Shown in pieces: positions 44,401 to 56,574 of a stretch of 64,000 nucleotides of DNA; position 1 is the first letter of the stretch, and every line of letters begins with the position of its first letter. The position numbers were made by a program, and so were the translations under genes. Source of the stretch: Moniliophthora roreri (taxonomy: Eukaryota > Basidiomycota > Agaricomycetes > Agaricales > Marasmiaceae). The notes beneath the pieces were generated by a model. It worked only from the letters and a program-made list of their open reading frames with translations. It was not told the DNA's origin and did not search any database. Location of the stretch: contig LATX02000089.1 of the NCBI GenBank assembly GCA_001466705.2, forward strand, positions 806,001 to 870,000. The letters are read 5' to 3'.

Positions 44401-45876
44401 CACCAACACAAGAGCTACAGTCCCATACAAAGACTCAATAGCTGATATAGTCTGACCCTATGGAGTTGAAGACTTCTTTAAGACAACTACAGCACACAGT
44501 GTACTGGAAAAGGTCCTAGACCAATTTCTACAAAGAGCTCAGTGCAGGCACACCACTTGCTAAGACTCTAAGTGTGTCACAACCTGATACCCAACATAGG
44601 CCACACTCCAAGTGCTCAAGGCTCCTTCTTAGTGTAAAGTATCTCTTAGAAAAGTGCTAGAACACACTCAAGATGTTACTCTTATCTCTGATGATGCAAG
44701 TTTGTTATCAGATGTCTATCTCTCTGGAGTCACTCAGGACCAATCTCCAGGGCCTGAAGTAAGGAAGCAAAACTAGAATGGCACACAAATTTATACACCA
44801 AACAAACTCTTCATGTATTCACAATCAGAGGGGGCAGAGTTACTTGAGTATGTACAAATATCTAGCTGTCCTTATATATGGTCTATGGAATATATCTACA
44901 GAAAATTATAAATAATGTCCAATAATTCAAGAAATGAATAAGAAGTGACCAAGATACTAAAAGAGGGAATAATTGGATGTCATGGAGTTTGGCCACTAGG
45001 GTATCCAACCATATCCACACAGGTATCTACATCTCCAGGTGTTCTGGACTCTACAATTTGTATTTTCTCTTTTCTAAGTTGAGTATCTATGAGTGGATGG
45101 CTGTATCCATCCCATTTCTTTACAGCATTCCCCTGTCTAGTATCCACACATTGGCAGGAGTCTAGATGCCAAAGCTTTCAAGGTCAGAACACACTGTTAC
45201 TGTTCCTATCTCCTTTGACAATGCCTGCTTGGTCTTATTCAGGACTTCTTATGTGTTAGATATTCTTTTCGTGTCTCTTTGTATCTGTCTGTAGATAGTG
45301 GATGTCCTTTAGAAGTGTTTTCCTTCTTTCTGAGATGACTTTGTACCTAGTTAGTTTATCTCGTATTGTGTAGCTGCTGGCAACTCTTTATTAAGAGATT
45401 GCCCGCTTTGACTTTAATCTGTATATTAACTTTGGAGGAGGATCATTCTGTGATTGTTCCTGCTCTATGTCGTCTTTCTGTTTTGATGTCTCCTCTAAGT
45501 ACCTCTGTACTGTTTGACTGCATGTTGCACCTTGCAGATGTCATAGACAGGTAAAATGGAAATTAACATCCCATTGGTAGCACTTCAAGAGCTTGGTTAA
45601 CTAGCCAATGTGTTTATTGGGCTATAGTTAGGTTCCCTACAGGTTTTGGGAGTGATCCACTTTGGATCTAATAGATAAGTCAGAAAGTACAGCTTAGACA
45701 CCTCTGTATAGCGTATCATATAGCTCTTTGTACTTTCCAAGGTACTATAGCTTCTCTAAGGCAATGACTAGCAGACTGGGCTCACTCTAGTCCTTATTAC
45801 CTGTTATCTTGTGTCATATTAAAGTGTTTCAAATTAAAACTAATGTAAAATGAATAAAAGTGGGTCTTTTCTAGGC
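44401..45876 (-). mobile_element. Family-A LTR fragment
   Basis: Minus-oriented LTR from CACCAACACAAGAGC to TCTAGGC, lacking a few bases at its start because of the N at 45877. It is more diverged than the copies at 14197 and 42744. Confidence 0.75.
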
Positions 45877-45877
45877 N

Positions 45878-47291
45878 TTCAAGATAACTACAGCACACAG
45901 TGTACTGGAAAAGGTCCTACACCAATTTCTACAAAGAGCTCAGTGCAGGCACACCTCTTGCTAAGACTCTAAGTGTGTCAAAACCTGATACCCAACACAG
46001 GCCACACTTCAAGTGCCCAAGGCTCCTTCTTGGTGTAAAGTGTCTATTAGAAAAGTGCTAGGACACACTCAAGATGTTACTCTTATCTCTTACGATGCAA
46101 GTTCGTTATCAGATGTCTATCTCTCTGGAGTCACTCAGGACCAATCTCCAGAGCCTGTAGTGAGGAAGCAAAACTGGAATGGCACACAAATTTATACACC
46201 AAACAAACTCTTCATGTATTCACAATCAGAGGGGGCAGAGTTACTTGAGTATGTACAAATATCTAGCTGTCCTTATATATAGTCCATGGAATATATCTAC
46301 AGAAAATTATAAATAATGTCCAATAATTCAAGAAATGAATAAGGAGTGACCAAGATACTAAAAGAGGGAATAATCAGATGTTACAGAGTCTGGCCACTAG
46401 GGTATCTGACCATATTCACACAGGTATCTATGTCTCCAGGTGTTCTGGACTCTACAATTTGTATTTTCTCTTTTCTAAGTTGGGTATCTATGAGCGGATG
46501 GCTGTATCTGTCCTGTTTCTTTACAGCATTCCCCTGTCTAGTATCCACACATCAGCAGGGGTCTAGATGCCAAAGCTTCCAAGGTCAGAACACACTGTTA
46601 CTGTTCCTATCTCCTTCAACAATGCCCACTTGGTCTTATTCAGAACTTCTTATGCGTTAGATATTCTTTTCATGTCTCTTTGTATCTGTCTGTAGGTAGT
46701 GGATGTCCTTCAGAAGTGTTTTCCTTCTTTCTGAGATGACTTTGTACCTAGTTAGTTTATCTTGTATTGTTTACCCACTGGTGACTCTTTATTAAGAGAT
46801 TGCCCACTTTGACTCTGATCCATATATTGACTTTGGAGGAGGATCATTCTGTGATCGATCCTGTTCCATGTCGTCTTTTTGTTTTGATGTCTCCTCTAAG
46901 TACCTTTGTACTGTTTGACTGCATGTTGCACCTTGCAGATGTCATAGACAGGTAAAATAGAAATTAAAATCCCATTGGTAGCACTTCAAGAGCTTGGTTA
47001 ACTAGCCAATGTATTCATTGGGCCATAGTTAGGTTCCCTACAGGTTTCAGGAGTGATCCACTTTGGATCTGATAATAGATAAGTCAGAAAGTACAGCTTA
47101 GACACCTCTGTATACCATATCATATAGCTCTTCATACTTTCCAAGGTACCATAGCTTCTCTAAGGCAATGACTAGCAGACTGGGCTCACTCTAGTCCTTA
47201 TTACTTGTTATCTTGTGTCATATTAAAGTGTTCCAAATCAAAAGTAATGTAAAATGAATAAAAGTGGGTCTTTTCTAGGCTTGATATATTA
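45878..47291 (-). mobile_element. Family-A LTR fragment, rightmost copy
   Basis: Minus-oriented LTR ending at its start TAATATATC (47291). Its first ~390 bp (45890-46275) match 14556-14940 essentially exactly, while the rest resembles 44890-45876. It marks the right border of the family-A cluster. Confidence 0.75.
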
Positions 47292-47465
47292 CCATGATAA
47301 TGTCGGGTAAGAACCAGTGGTGTGCGAGACTAGCAAGGTAGAGGTCTTGCATTGGGTCAGCCCAACAGAGGTCTGTGTGTGGAGGTGGGGGAGCATGTTC
47401 AGGCCTTTCTGGTGGCAGGCAATGGCACCTGTGTATTGCATATCCTGTAGCATGCACAGGTAGAG

Positions 47466-48993
47466 TCATTCATCCCAAATGTCTACCCAAATGTTCAACC
47501 ATTTGTTCTGATGCCACAAGGTCAGACAGCAGTGTGCATATTCATGGTAAGCTGGAAAGAACTCCTTGAAGTCTGATTGGGCAATGATGTTTGTGAAGAG
47601 GGTCTGGAACATTTCTGCAACTGCCTGAGCAATCTCTGATTTTTGTTCCCTTTCATCAGGGGGTATGTAATAATCATAGATAGCCCTGGGTAGATTGTGA
47701 GCGATGGAGGTGAATAGACCCATATTAATCATCTCAACTTCAACATCTGGGAGCTTTCCTTTTGCATCTGAATCTGATGCTAGTGCTGCCTTCTGATATG
47801 TGAGTGCGAAGTAGATCATAGAGATAGAGTGTATCCAGCCATTTCAGAGATGGGTAACAACATGGTGCTTCACAGTGATAGAGACTTCAGAGACTAGAGT
47901 GGGTTTCTCACCTTCAAAAAGGGTTGACCAGGCAGTGAAGCAGTTTCTGGTGTTTTGCTGGCTTCTCCAACAAGTCCAGGAGGGAATCATCTGATATCTC
48001 CTCTCCAGACTCCTCACCAGTGCTGAGTAGGGATAGCAGCACAGAGAAAGCTGCTTGTCGCTTTGAGCTTGGCTTTGGCTAAGGGGGAACACTGAATGGC
48101 TGGTGGTTCTGCTTCAATAATGCTGGTTGAAGGACATTTGAGTTAAAGCCACCATCCGAACATGAGAAGTGAGCTGCAGTCTTCTTGAGCAAAGGATCTT
48201 CATGATGGTGAGCTAGCATAGTAGCTGTGTGCTGTATATGTGTACCTGTTCTCTTGACCACATTCAGTTGCCCCATGTTGTGTAAAGGGCCTGAGGTTTG
48301 GCTGGAGGAGAACATGCATCAGACTCATGAAGAGTGTGGTATAACCTAGCTATCCTCATCTGTATGGTATGTTCAAAGACCTTCAGTAGGAAGGGCAGGA
48401 GGATCTGTGGTTGGATCTCTGAGAGTGTGGCCTGGGAGAGGCAGGACCTTGTCTCCAATGTCTAGGTTTGTATCTTCCAGGTTGGAGTTGCTGGAGGCAT
48501 CCTCTGAGAATCAGATAGGGGGGTCGGCTTGACCTTTGCCTTTCCAGGTTCATTTGGCAAGCATGTCTGCCCTGCATCATAGCATCTCTGCCTCCTCTGC
48601 AATCTGCATGGCTTCTGGGTCGCTCACGTCACAGAGTTTCTGAAGATGGTCATCAGTCTCACTCCTGGATCCCACTGGTGTGTCCAGATAGTCTTCATCT
48701 CCTGCTCCTTTTCCCTCCTCCTCCACCTCTTCCTCCTCTTCGTCGATCTGGTTCAGCATTGGCTCCATACCTGCAGGTTCAAACAGTGAGCCAGATGGAT
48801 CCATGTTCAAGGTTGATGGGGACATGGCTTGATCCCAGCTCTTGGAGATGGCATTCCCGGATTGGGTATGGGAATGGAGAGTATGATCAGATGGCATAGG
48901 TAGGGATGATTGTGAGGAGTTTCGTCTGTTGTGGGAAGTGGTTGAGGTTGAAATGAGTTGGGTGGATGGACCCAGGTCAGTTGGAGTGTCCAT
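47466..48993 (-). pseudogene. Unknown gene disabled by many TGA/TAG stops
   Basis: Minus strand. From ATG at 48993 one frame can be followed to about 47925; it includes an acidic Glu-rich stretch (DEEEEEVEEEG) and segments such as DNA coding EEISDDSLLDLLEKP. Stops include several TGA in contexts where CGA would restore Arg, plus TAG. After a likely intron starting GTGAGA near 47918, a second exon (47819-47466) encodes a 117-residue helical segment. No domain is recognised. The family-A LTR border at 47291 lies just beyond. Probably a repeat-encoded or silenced gene. Confidence 0.5.
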
Positions 48994-50433
48994 GGGAAGT
49001 GTGTAAAGGTAATGTCACAAGAAGGTGGGTAGATGGTGGAGAGTGTGGTCCTGAGCTTTCTGGGCTCGAAGAAGAAGCATATACCAGAGGAGAAGACCTG
49101 AGCTCACTGCTTCAGGTCTCTCAGTGGATGTCCGAGGAGAAAGGAGCGATGAGGTCACATGACCTCGTTTGCTCCCTCGAAAACTCATTTTCGGCATCTT
49201 CGAGCCGAAAATTGCACAGTGGTAGAACCGAGCAGCGCGAAGCTTCAAGGTAAACGAAGTCCCGTGATTTAAGTCACATGATATTTCTATATTAGGTATA
49301 ACGGGAATTTTTGAAAGCGGGAAGGGAAGTCCAGAGTACACGCCGTGATTTGATGCAGACTCTATCTAGCGAGCTTGCGAGTGATTGAGTCGGCCTAGGG
49401 GAGACTAGCGGCAACCTGACTCATTATATAACCATCAACATCAACTTCAGGACCCTCATGCAGTCGTTCCATAAGCATTGAAGTTCGGATCCTAGGTAAG
49501 CGTTGAAGTCTTCGTAGCGCATTCGACTAACGCAATTTTGCTGGGGTCTGCTTTTGGCGTAGAGTTTACAAGACACGATAAATACGGTCGCTATAGATGT
49601 GCTGACTCTTAATCTCAACGAAGACTCTAGCTACTGTGAATGACGGTATGCCTTTCTATCTAAAGACTGTTGAAGACGAGTTGACCCACGGAATCTCCAT
49701 GTTACAGTAGAGTTTTCTTTCTTTTTTTTTGAAAAAAATTACCACTCCAAGATAGCAAATCAGCGAACATAGACCTTCTCACTGCTCAGGGAAGTTTTTA
49801 TTTGATGAATTCAACCGGTACCGAAGCCAACTTATCGCTTGTGCAGCACTGTCTCGAAAAATTAGCTGCTCTCGCGGAAGCAACCCTATACAGTATACAG
49901 TCGCACTCCCCCAGCCCAGCTTCTTCCCGACGCTACATCCACACGCCCTGTTCAGAGCACACCCATCGACTTAAGGATTCGTTCCTACCAAAGCATTCCT
50001 CGCCCAATTCAACGCATTCGGACCTGCGGAACGGAATAGACTCAGAATCACTGCTCTGTCCCTTCAGGTGAACATAGTTCTACGCAGACAAAGCGATATC
50101 GGCTGATTCGCAGAACGTTAGGCTTGCAGGACACAGGACGCGAACCCACGGATATCGATATGACATTGTAGTGTAAGTGATTGACGTTGGGTCCAACAAG
50201 TCGATACTTCTGATTGTACTGGACGTTACCGGTTTAGTCGACGAAATCAGTCACCAATCCAATAATCATTACCAGCAACAATCCAAACTAATACCAATTA
50301 CCAAGTACTATATACATAGAGTATTTAAATCCGAATCATAGGAGGATGTAGAATAACTCAAGTGCTGTAAACGAGAAAAGAAATGTATACGCAGTATAGC
50401 AACCATATGTAAACACCCACACCCCGAAGTTCT
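48994..50433. other. Intergenic stretch at the start of the CpG-rich island
   Basis: CpG reappears from about 49059 onward. A perfect hairpin TTTTCGGC/GCCGAAAA lies at 49190-49213. A plus frame at 49802-50071 (89 codons, Ser/His-rich) begins MMNSTGTEANLSLVQHCLEKL, but nothing supports it beyond being open. A T/A-rich tract is at 49712-49740. I see no recognised gene here. Confidence 0.4.
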
Positions 50434-52642
50434 TCAGTACGTACGTATCCTTCTTGGAGTTGGCTGGCTAAAGGAGCTACTCGTAGGACGCTTTTTACAA
50501 ACGGGAAGGTGCCGAGGGCTGGGGTGTTCAACCGCCTTCGTGCGATCAACTCGCACATCAGCAAGTTGAGTGGGATCCTCTGTGGCTTTGCAGAAGCGCT
50601 CGTAAATCCAATTCCAGTCTTCCAGTCGTGCCATATTATGGTCATAACTCCCCGCCTCGTCGTCGTCAGCACCAGCGGTAATCGAATCGTGCTCGAGCCT
50701 GTCCGCATTGGAAGAGGGATATTCATAGCGAACAGCCACAAAGTCCTCAAAGTCGACGAGGAGATCGTTTAGACAGCCACTAGAAACCATCGTTTGGTGA
50801 CGCAAACCGCGTGCTTTGAAGCACCACTCCTTGAAATCTCCTCCATATGTCTTTTCCTGGCAGGCCCAAGCAGAGTCGTATGCAACCCCGAGTCGCTGGT
50901 TCACCAGTTGAGGTGACAGTTTGTGCGGACCATATCTCAATACCATCCAGCAAATGACATGGAAGAAGGACTCCAAATCGTCGATGCGGGTATGGCAGTA
51001 TGGTCCTTTCCCTAAGAGAAGGTTGGCGGACATAAATTGCCAGGTACCCTAGAAAGGAAGCACAAGAGTTCAAAATCTTTGCGTTCGAAAAGAATCTGTT
51101 GTTAGCTCACCGTCCTTTCATGTTCGAGCGGTGTCTCGCGATCCCTCACTGGAGTGCTGAATTCCCAGTCAATGAGGAAACCTGACTTTCCGTCTGCACT
51201 GATGAGAATATTGCCGGCGCTAATATCTCGATGTAAAATTCGGGCTTCATCATATGCCACTTGATGAGCTTTGTGCGAGAAATGATATTCGTCAGAATGG
51301 GCGAGAAACTTTTACAGAAGTATTTTACCTTTGATCGCATCCTTGACCGCGTTGACCAACTCGTAGGTAGTAACGAAGTTCGTTAGAGGACGACCGACCT
51401 CTCGGAATGCGATGTAGTAATGCTGGTAAGGGGGAGAAGGCTCCTCGTCCTCGAACAGATACGGGAAGTAGGATTTCGCGACTGTTTTCTGCTGAGGAAC
51501 ATCACCATGGGCAACCACGTGCAGGATATGAGGAACGTTTTTGCGATGCAGTTGTGCATAAATGTCACCTTCTCGTGACATACCTTCCGCATCAATCCTC
51601 CATGTATCCTTGAGATATACGATGTTACCTTCTACGTCAATGACCAGGAAGCCACGCGTGGAGCGGCCAAATGGATGAACTGACGCGGAAGAAGGTTTGG
51701 CCCCACCGTAGAACACCACCGTCTTCTTGCTCTCTTCGTCATAGACGGAGAATTTCCGTACCTTCTCCCAGGGCTTGAGAAGAAGGATTTCTTTAGCGCG
51801 ATTGACGAATGAGGATTCAGCAGCAGAAGGAATGGACACTGTCGGGTCGTGACCTCGAGTTTCAGGGGAAGAGTGGTTGAAACGCCATAAGAAGTCGACG
51901 AGGTGCGTCCGCTCTGCGTAGCGGAAGGCGCTGGTAGCCACTGCACCTTCGCGGTCGAACCGAATCAGCCTGGCGTGGTCACCGACAACCTCGACACAGA
52001 AAACATGTGTCCTGAATTGAGTTGCCAGCATTGCGCCAGCAACGATACCAAGATGGACACGCGTGTAATCAGAGCCCCCCTCGAAAGCGTCTGTTTCCGA
52101 AACATTGTCATTGAATCCGTTATTGATATCGTGGAACTCGAATTCGATAAAAGTCTCCAGCTGGGAAATGTCAAAGGCCTGCTCAAGCTGAGCGTTCTTC
52201 GGAAAGACGCTGACATCCACCCTGATCAGGCCAGTCTGATTGGCACAGTTGATGTCGTCGTAGGCCTCGCTGGTGAACTTTACGTCGAAATTGGGAGAGT
52301 AGGGCGCTAGTAATTCCGTCTATGATACAATCATAAGTCAGAGTTGAGACAACGGTCGGAGAAAGCCCAGATACTCACAAATTTGGTGCACAAATCTTCT
52401 CTACTAGCGACCCCCTCCCGGATCTGGCTCCATTTTCTTCGCAAGAATTTCGGTTGTCGAGGGGCCCTCGGGTTCTCTGGCAGAAACCGGTCGAGGAATT
52501 CGAATGGTGAGACTGGTCCGAACCAGTGGCCGCGAGACTGGAGCTCGGCATGCAGAGCACGAATATCATCCGCATCAGGGTCATCTAAGTAAGGAGATAT
52601 GTGGTCGTTGTGTCGAGACTCTGACAGAAGAGTGACCGACAT
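50434..52642 (-). CDS. FunK1-type fungal protein kinase, four exons, complete
   Basis: Minus strand exons 52642-52379, 52319-51329, 51268-51111 and 51048-50434; introns of 59, 60 and 62 nt, all GT-AG, keep the frame, giving 675 residues. The N-terminal ~300 residues are the divergent FunK1 lobe. The catalytic loop is LHRDISAGNI (exon 3), the metal-binding Asp is in FLIDWEFS, and GTWQFMSANLL (exon 4 start) is the FunK1 signature after the activation segment. The C-terminus is basic and Pro/Ser-rich (KKRPTSSSFSQP). FunK1 kinases are an expanded family in multicellular basidiomycetes; substrates are unknown. The start is the first ATG after a TATA-like AATATAAC at about 52697. No stop, frameshift or loss of a catalytic residue is seen: this is the only clearly intact host gene in the window. 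Confidence 0.92.
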
Positions 52643-53985
52643 AGCGAGTGGAATAGCTTGAGTGTGTCGGAACCATGTTGCATGAATAACAGGGGCTAAA
52701 TATAACGCCTTGAGGATTCGGCCACACGATGGTAGAAAAGAGAGAACAATGGATAATTTAGTGAGCGTTCGAGGCCGCCATCAATGCCACCACGTCAAAT
52801 TGAAAGCTCGAGTAATCATTAGCGTTAAAGAGAACGATATGGAGTTGTCACTGATATGTAGCGTCGTGAATGCGTAGTGAATCCAAACGAACAAGTACCG
52901 CAATCAACCCAACAATGCCTGGTCCAGGAATATAATTCCGAACCGGAGGGGATTGCAGCATAACATCCGCTTGAATGGAGGAGGTACTAGTCCCGGTTCG
53001 AACGCTCGAATGATGTGAGTACCAGTAGCAAGGAGTGGAGGCGGTGCTCTGTGTTGTTGTAGGATACGGGAGAATGGGGTATCGAAACCGCTTGTGGTAT
53101 TCCAAACCTTGTTGCTGCGACGCAAACATACTCCAGGTCGCGATATCCTTGAAAGCAGAACGGAATGGTTATTGGAATGAAAGTGGGTATTAAAGTTTTC
53201 GATGTATCTTCGGCAATCCGACTAGATGAGCCTTCCGCAATAGCTTTATGGCAAACATGCGCGTCCATCCCTCCAATGCGACCACCAGTGACACGAATTC
53301 GTCGCTGTGCCCTCGCCCACTTCCGCCCCGAGCAGACGCCCCAGCCGACCAGTTAAATCGTAGAGGTCTTGCGCAAAAAATTCATGACTGAGCCGGATAG
53401 AAGTAGAGCATTGTGTAGGAATAGCGCGAAGCCCGAAATCACTCCCGGATCTTCGAGCTCTTGGTTTTTGAGATCTGCGTTCAAGCTTCGACAAGACAAT
53501 CAAAGGCTATCTCATTCCATCTTCATTATGACTCTTAGTTGAGCACGATATGAACATCAGAGCTGGAAGAACATACTTTCGAGGGATTTTGAGGTATCGT
53601 CGATGGTCAAAGAGCAATTTGATTGGTTGCATTCCGAGCACGTGGCTTGTTCGAAAGTCCACGGACCGTTCTGGCCTTTGACTCCAACAACGACCACGTA
53701 TCGTTGTCAATACATCCTCTTTCCAAGGCCAGAAAATTCGCCATATAGGAAGTAGGAACGTAGGTGCGGGCCAGTATACTTATTCTCTCCTGTGCAGCAC
53801 TTTCTCACCGCAGTTGTAGACGACGACCTAGCCATTCAAGCTTGAGACTCATCCCGAAAAAAAGGGCCTATGACTTACAGTACGATGGTTCGAGCTGATT
53901 GGTCAGGTAGCAATGCAGGAAACAAGATAAAGGCCTAGGGTGAGTTTGCTCCACTTTCCTATCGAACCTTACTCATTCCGCCTAG
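52643..53985. other. CpG-rich stretch with unassigned minus-strand frames
   Basis: Several short minus-strand frames (53710-53507, 53503-53246, 53268-52987, 53129-52848) lie in series. At 53574 a GTATGT donor and at 53506 a GATAG acceptor would join a frame with Cys residues (EQATCSECNQSNCS) to a short last exon, so a small spliced gene is possible. No product is recognised and no single gene model convinced me. The stretch 52643-52850 is probably the kinase promoter region. Confidence 0.3.
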
Positions 53986-54056
53986 TTGCCGCCTAGTATG
54001 CCCTCCATTCATGACACTATTCATCAGCAAAAGCTGTGTAGTGCTATAATGAGTTC

Positions 54057-54170
54057 CCTGGGGTTTATAATCCACCTGCAGGGTACTATAACCCTTAAAA
54101 CCAGTCATAACCCCCACCAACCAGGCCACAACCAGGTTATAATCCCCCTGGAGCTAGGTTATAACACTTT
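54057..54170. repeat. Cluster of short TATAACC-type repeats
   Basis: At least five variants of GTTATAA(C/T)CC or its complement in about 110 bp (TTTATAATCC, CTATAACCC, CATAACCCCC, GTTATAATCCCC, GTTATAAC), some forming imperfect hairpins. It lies just upstream of the lactonase relic. Confidence 0.6.
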
Positions 54171-54214
54171 CCAGTTTTTGCTGATGTTCCTCCATTGTCG
54201 AATACAGTCTCTGT

Positions 54215-54768
54215 GTGCTGCATAAATGTCTTTACTGACAATTCATTTGCTTCAGCTGCCGTGTTTCTTGAACCTGTACCTCCAGGCAGGGAGGCTTTGC
54301 TGGTAGTATACACATTTTTGATTGGGCAATGAAGAAGTGTATCATGTTTGACCTGGGACCCCGGACAGATATGGACAAACTATCTCCAATGCTCATAGCT
54401 CAAAATAGCTCAATGCCAAGTTTCAACCTAAAGATTGAGAAGGACGTCATAGAGCAGCTGAGCACTGAAGGTATCAAGCCTGACGATATTGATATTGTCA
54501 TTTGGAGGTGTGTGTACCACATCTTCCTTTCCTGTTTGTATGTTGACGTACCTTTTCCACGTCACATGCACATGGATCACATAGGTAACAAAAAATTTCT
54601 ACGATTGTGTTTCGACTTACACGTGTCATTTTTGTCCAAATTTCCACCTTCTACAGCCCTGATGATTGGGCCAGGTAGCCATCGTGCATTGTATCCAACA
54701 GTAGCGGATGCTAGACTCCTAGATTCCATGTATGTACCTGGATCTCGCGCCTGGTACTCCAACACAGG
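54215..54768 (+). pseudogene. Metallo-beta-lactamase-type lactonase, truncated and frameshifted
   Basis: Plus strand. Fragments align in order with AHL-lactonase-like metallo-hydrolases: FLEPVPPGREALL (54262 on), then after a frame change MKKCIMFDLGPRTDMDKLSPM (54329 on) and DVIEQLSTEGIKPDDIDIVIW, then the metal-binding motif HMHMDHIG (54563 on) and ALMIGPGSHRALYP. The expected introns start with GT, but the first ends CACG instead of AG before the His motif. After VPGSRAW the homology stops at 54768, where the inverted-repeat arm begins, so the C-terminal metal ligands are missing. Such enzymes hydrolyse lactone rings; this copy cannot. Confidence 0.65.
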
Positions 54769-55321
54769 ATGTAGCTCCAAAACTTTGAAGTCCACACTCC
54801 GTCCATTGCATCGTTTTATTGTTTACGGTTATTGCCTGGACCTGAGGCTCAAAGTTTTGTTCAGGTCCCCTGTATAGCGTGGCCATGTACAAATAGAATT
54901 TCATTACCTGTTGAGCGCCATTATTTTGTTGTCCTCTCCCTGCTTGTAGGCAACAAGATAACCAGTTCCTTCAATATTTTGTTGCTCGCACCCAGTATCA
55001 AACTATGCAGGCACTGAGTTGATTGGGTAGTCACCCTTCATAGTTTCGGTGCTCCTGCTGAGGATCAAAAATTTGCCACACGAAGGGTAGGAATAAGAAT
55101 GTGAGTGGTAAGCGCTCCAGGATTTTGATCCTCAGCTGGAGCAGCAAAATTTTGATGATGCAGATGGTGAGGCGGGAAGGCAAATAAATTTCAGTGCTGT
55201 GGCTGAGGGTCAAAACTGTGATTCTGAGGTTGAAGAAGCACGTACCGTCTCACATAGCGACTCACGCATAGCAAATGTTCGACAGTCGCATCGAGAATCA
55301 AAATTTTGTCGTAACAGATCT
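54769..55321 (+). repeat. Left arm of a long inverted repeat with CAAAATTTTG palindromes
   Basis: This arm recurs in the same orientation at 56022-56574 and inverted at 58053-58596. It contains many copies of CAAAATTTTG or near variants (TCAAAACTTTGA, TCAAAATTTTG) at irregular spacing of about 20-70 bp. Open frames inside it exist on both strands because the motif is palindromic; none looks like a real gene. Confidence 0.75.
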
Positions 55322-55611
55322 GGCTAATGCAGCATTCTAGATTAATTCCTCATCTCATATGTTGAAATTTTGATGGAACTTGTCGCTCACATGCTGCATC
55401 AATAAATAGAAATTGGTAGTAGCTGTTTCAAAGTTCAATTTTGGAGTGATGCTTTGTAGTCAAAAATTGAAAAGGAAAAATCAAGCACATAACTCAGTAG
55501 CACACTTTCAAGCAGATTGATGCCTTGAGGTTCACGGGGCTTAGGTTGTCTCGACTAGCTGGATCTCAGATCTCAGCTTCACCTCCTGCTCTCCTTGCTT
55601 GCTCTTTATTN

Positions 55612-56021
55612 CCCCGGACAGATATGGACAAACTATCTCCAATGCTCATAGCTCAAAATAGCTCAATGCCAAGTTTCAACCTAAAGATTGAGAAGGACGT
55701 CATAGAGCAGCTGAGCACTGAAGGTATCAAGCCTGACGATATTGATATTGTCATTTGGAGGTGTGTGTACCACATCTTCCTTTCCTGTTTGTATGTTGAC
55801 GTACCTTTTCCACGTCACATGCACATGGATCACATAGGTAACAAAAAATTTCTACGATTGTGTTTCGACTTACACGTGTCATTTTTGTCCAAATTTCCAC
55901 CTTCTACAGCCCTGATGATTGGGCCAGGTAGCCATCGTGCATTGTATCCAACAGTAGCGGATGCTAGACTCCTAGATTCCATGTATGTACCTGGATCTCG
56001 CGCCTGGTACTCCAACACAGG
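55612..56021 (+). pseudogene. Lactonase relic, second copy
   Basis: Identical to 54359-54768, starting at the N inside LGPRTD. It includes the same His motif HMHMDHIG and the same faulty intron end, so both defects predate the duplication or the two are the same locus assembled twice. Confidence 0.65.
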
Positions 56022-56574
56022 ATGTAGCTCCAAAACTTTGAAGTCCACACTCCGTCCATTGCATCGTTTTATTGTTTACGGTTATTGCCTGGACCTGAGG
56101 CTCAAAGTTTTGTTCAGGTCCCCTGTATAGCGTGGCCATGTACAAATAGAATTTCATTACCTGTTGAGCGCCATTATTTTGTTGTCCTCTCCCTGCTTGT
56201 AGGCAACAAGATAACCAGTTCCTTCAATATTTTGTTGCTCGCACCCAGTATCAAACTATGCAAGCACCGAGTTGATCGGGTAGTCACCCTTCATAGTTTC
56301 GGTGCTCCTGCTGAGGATCAAAAATTTGCCACACGAAGGGTAGGAATAAGAACGTGAGCGGTAAGTGCTCCAGGATTTTGATCCTCAGCTGGAGCAGCAA
56401 AATTTTGATGATGCGGATGGTGAGGCGGGAAGGCAAATAAATTTCAGCGCTGTGGCTGAGGGTCAAAACTGTGATTCTGAGGTTGAAGAAGCACGTACTG
56501 TCTCACGTAGCGACTCACGCATGGCAAATGTTCAACAGTCGCGTCGAGAATCAAAATTTTGTTGTAACAGATCT
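56022..56574 (+). repeat. Inverted-repeat arm, second direct copy
   Basis: Copy of 54769-55321 with only transitions between them. It includes the CAAAATTTTG array. Confidence 0.75.

Noticed and set aside
50110..50160. Possible tRNA T-arm (CGTGGGTTCGCGTCC on the minus strand)
   Set aside because: The B-box lacks the invariant A (GTTCGC instead of GTTCGA) and no D-arm or A-box lies at a suitable distance.
51903..52310. 135-codon plus-strand frame opposite the kinase
   Set aside because: It lies wholly inside kinase exon 2 on the other strand and is explained as a shadow of its codon use.
55031..55213. 60-codon frame repeated in all inverted-repeat arms
   Set aside because: It consists mainly of the palindromic motif and is open on both strands for that reason.
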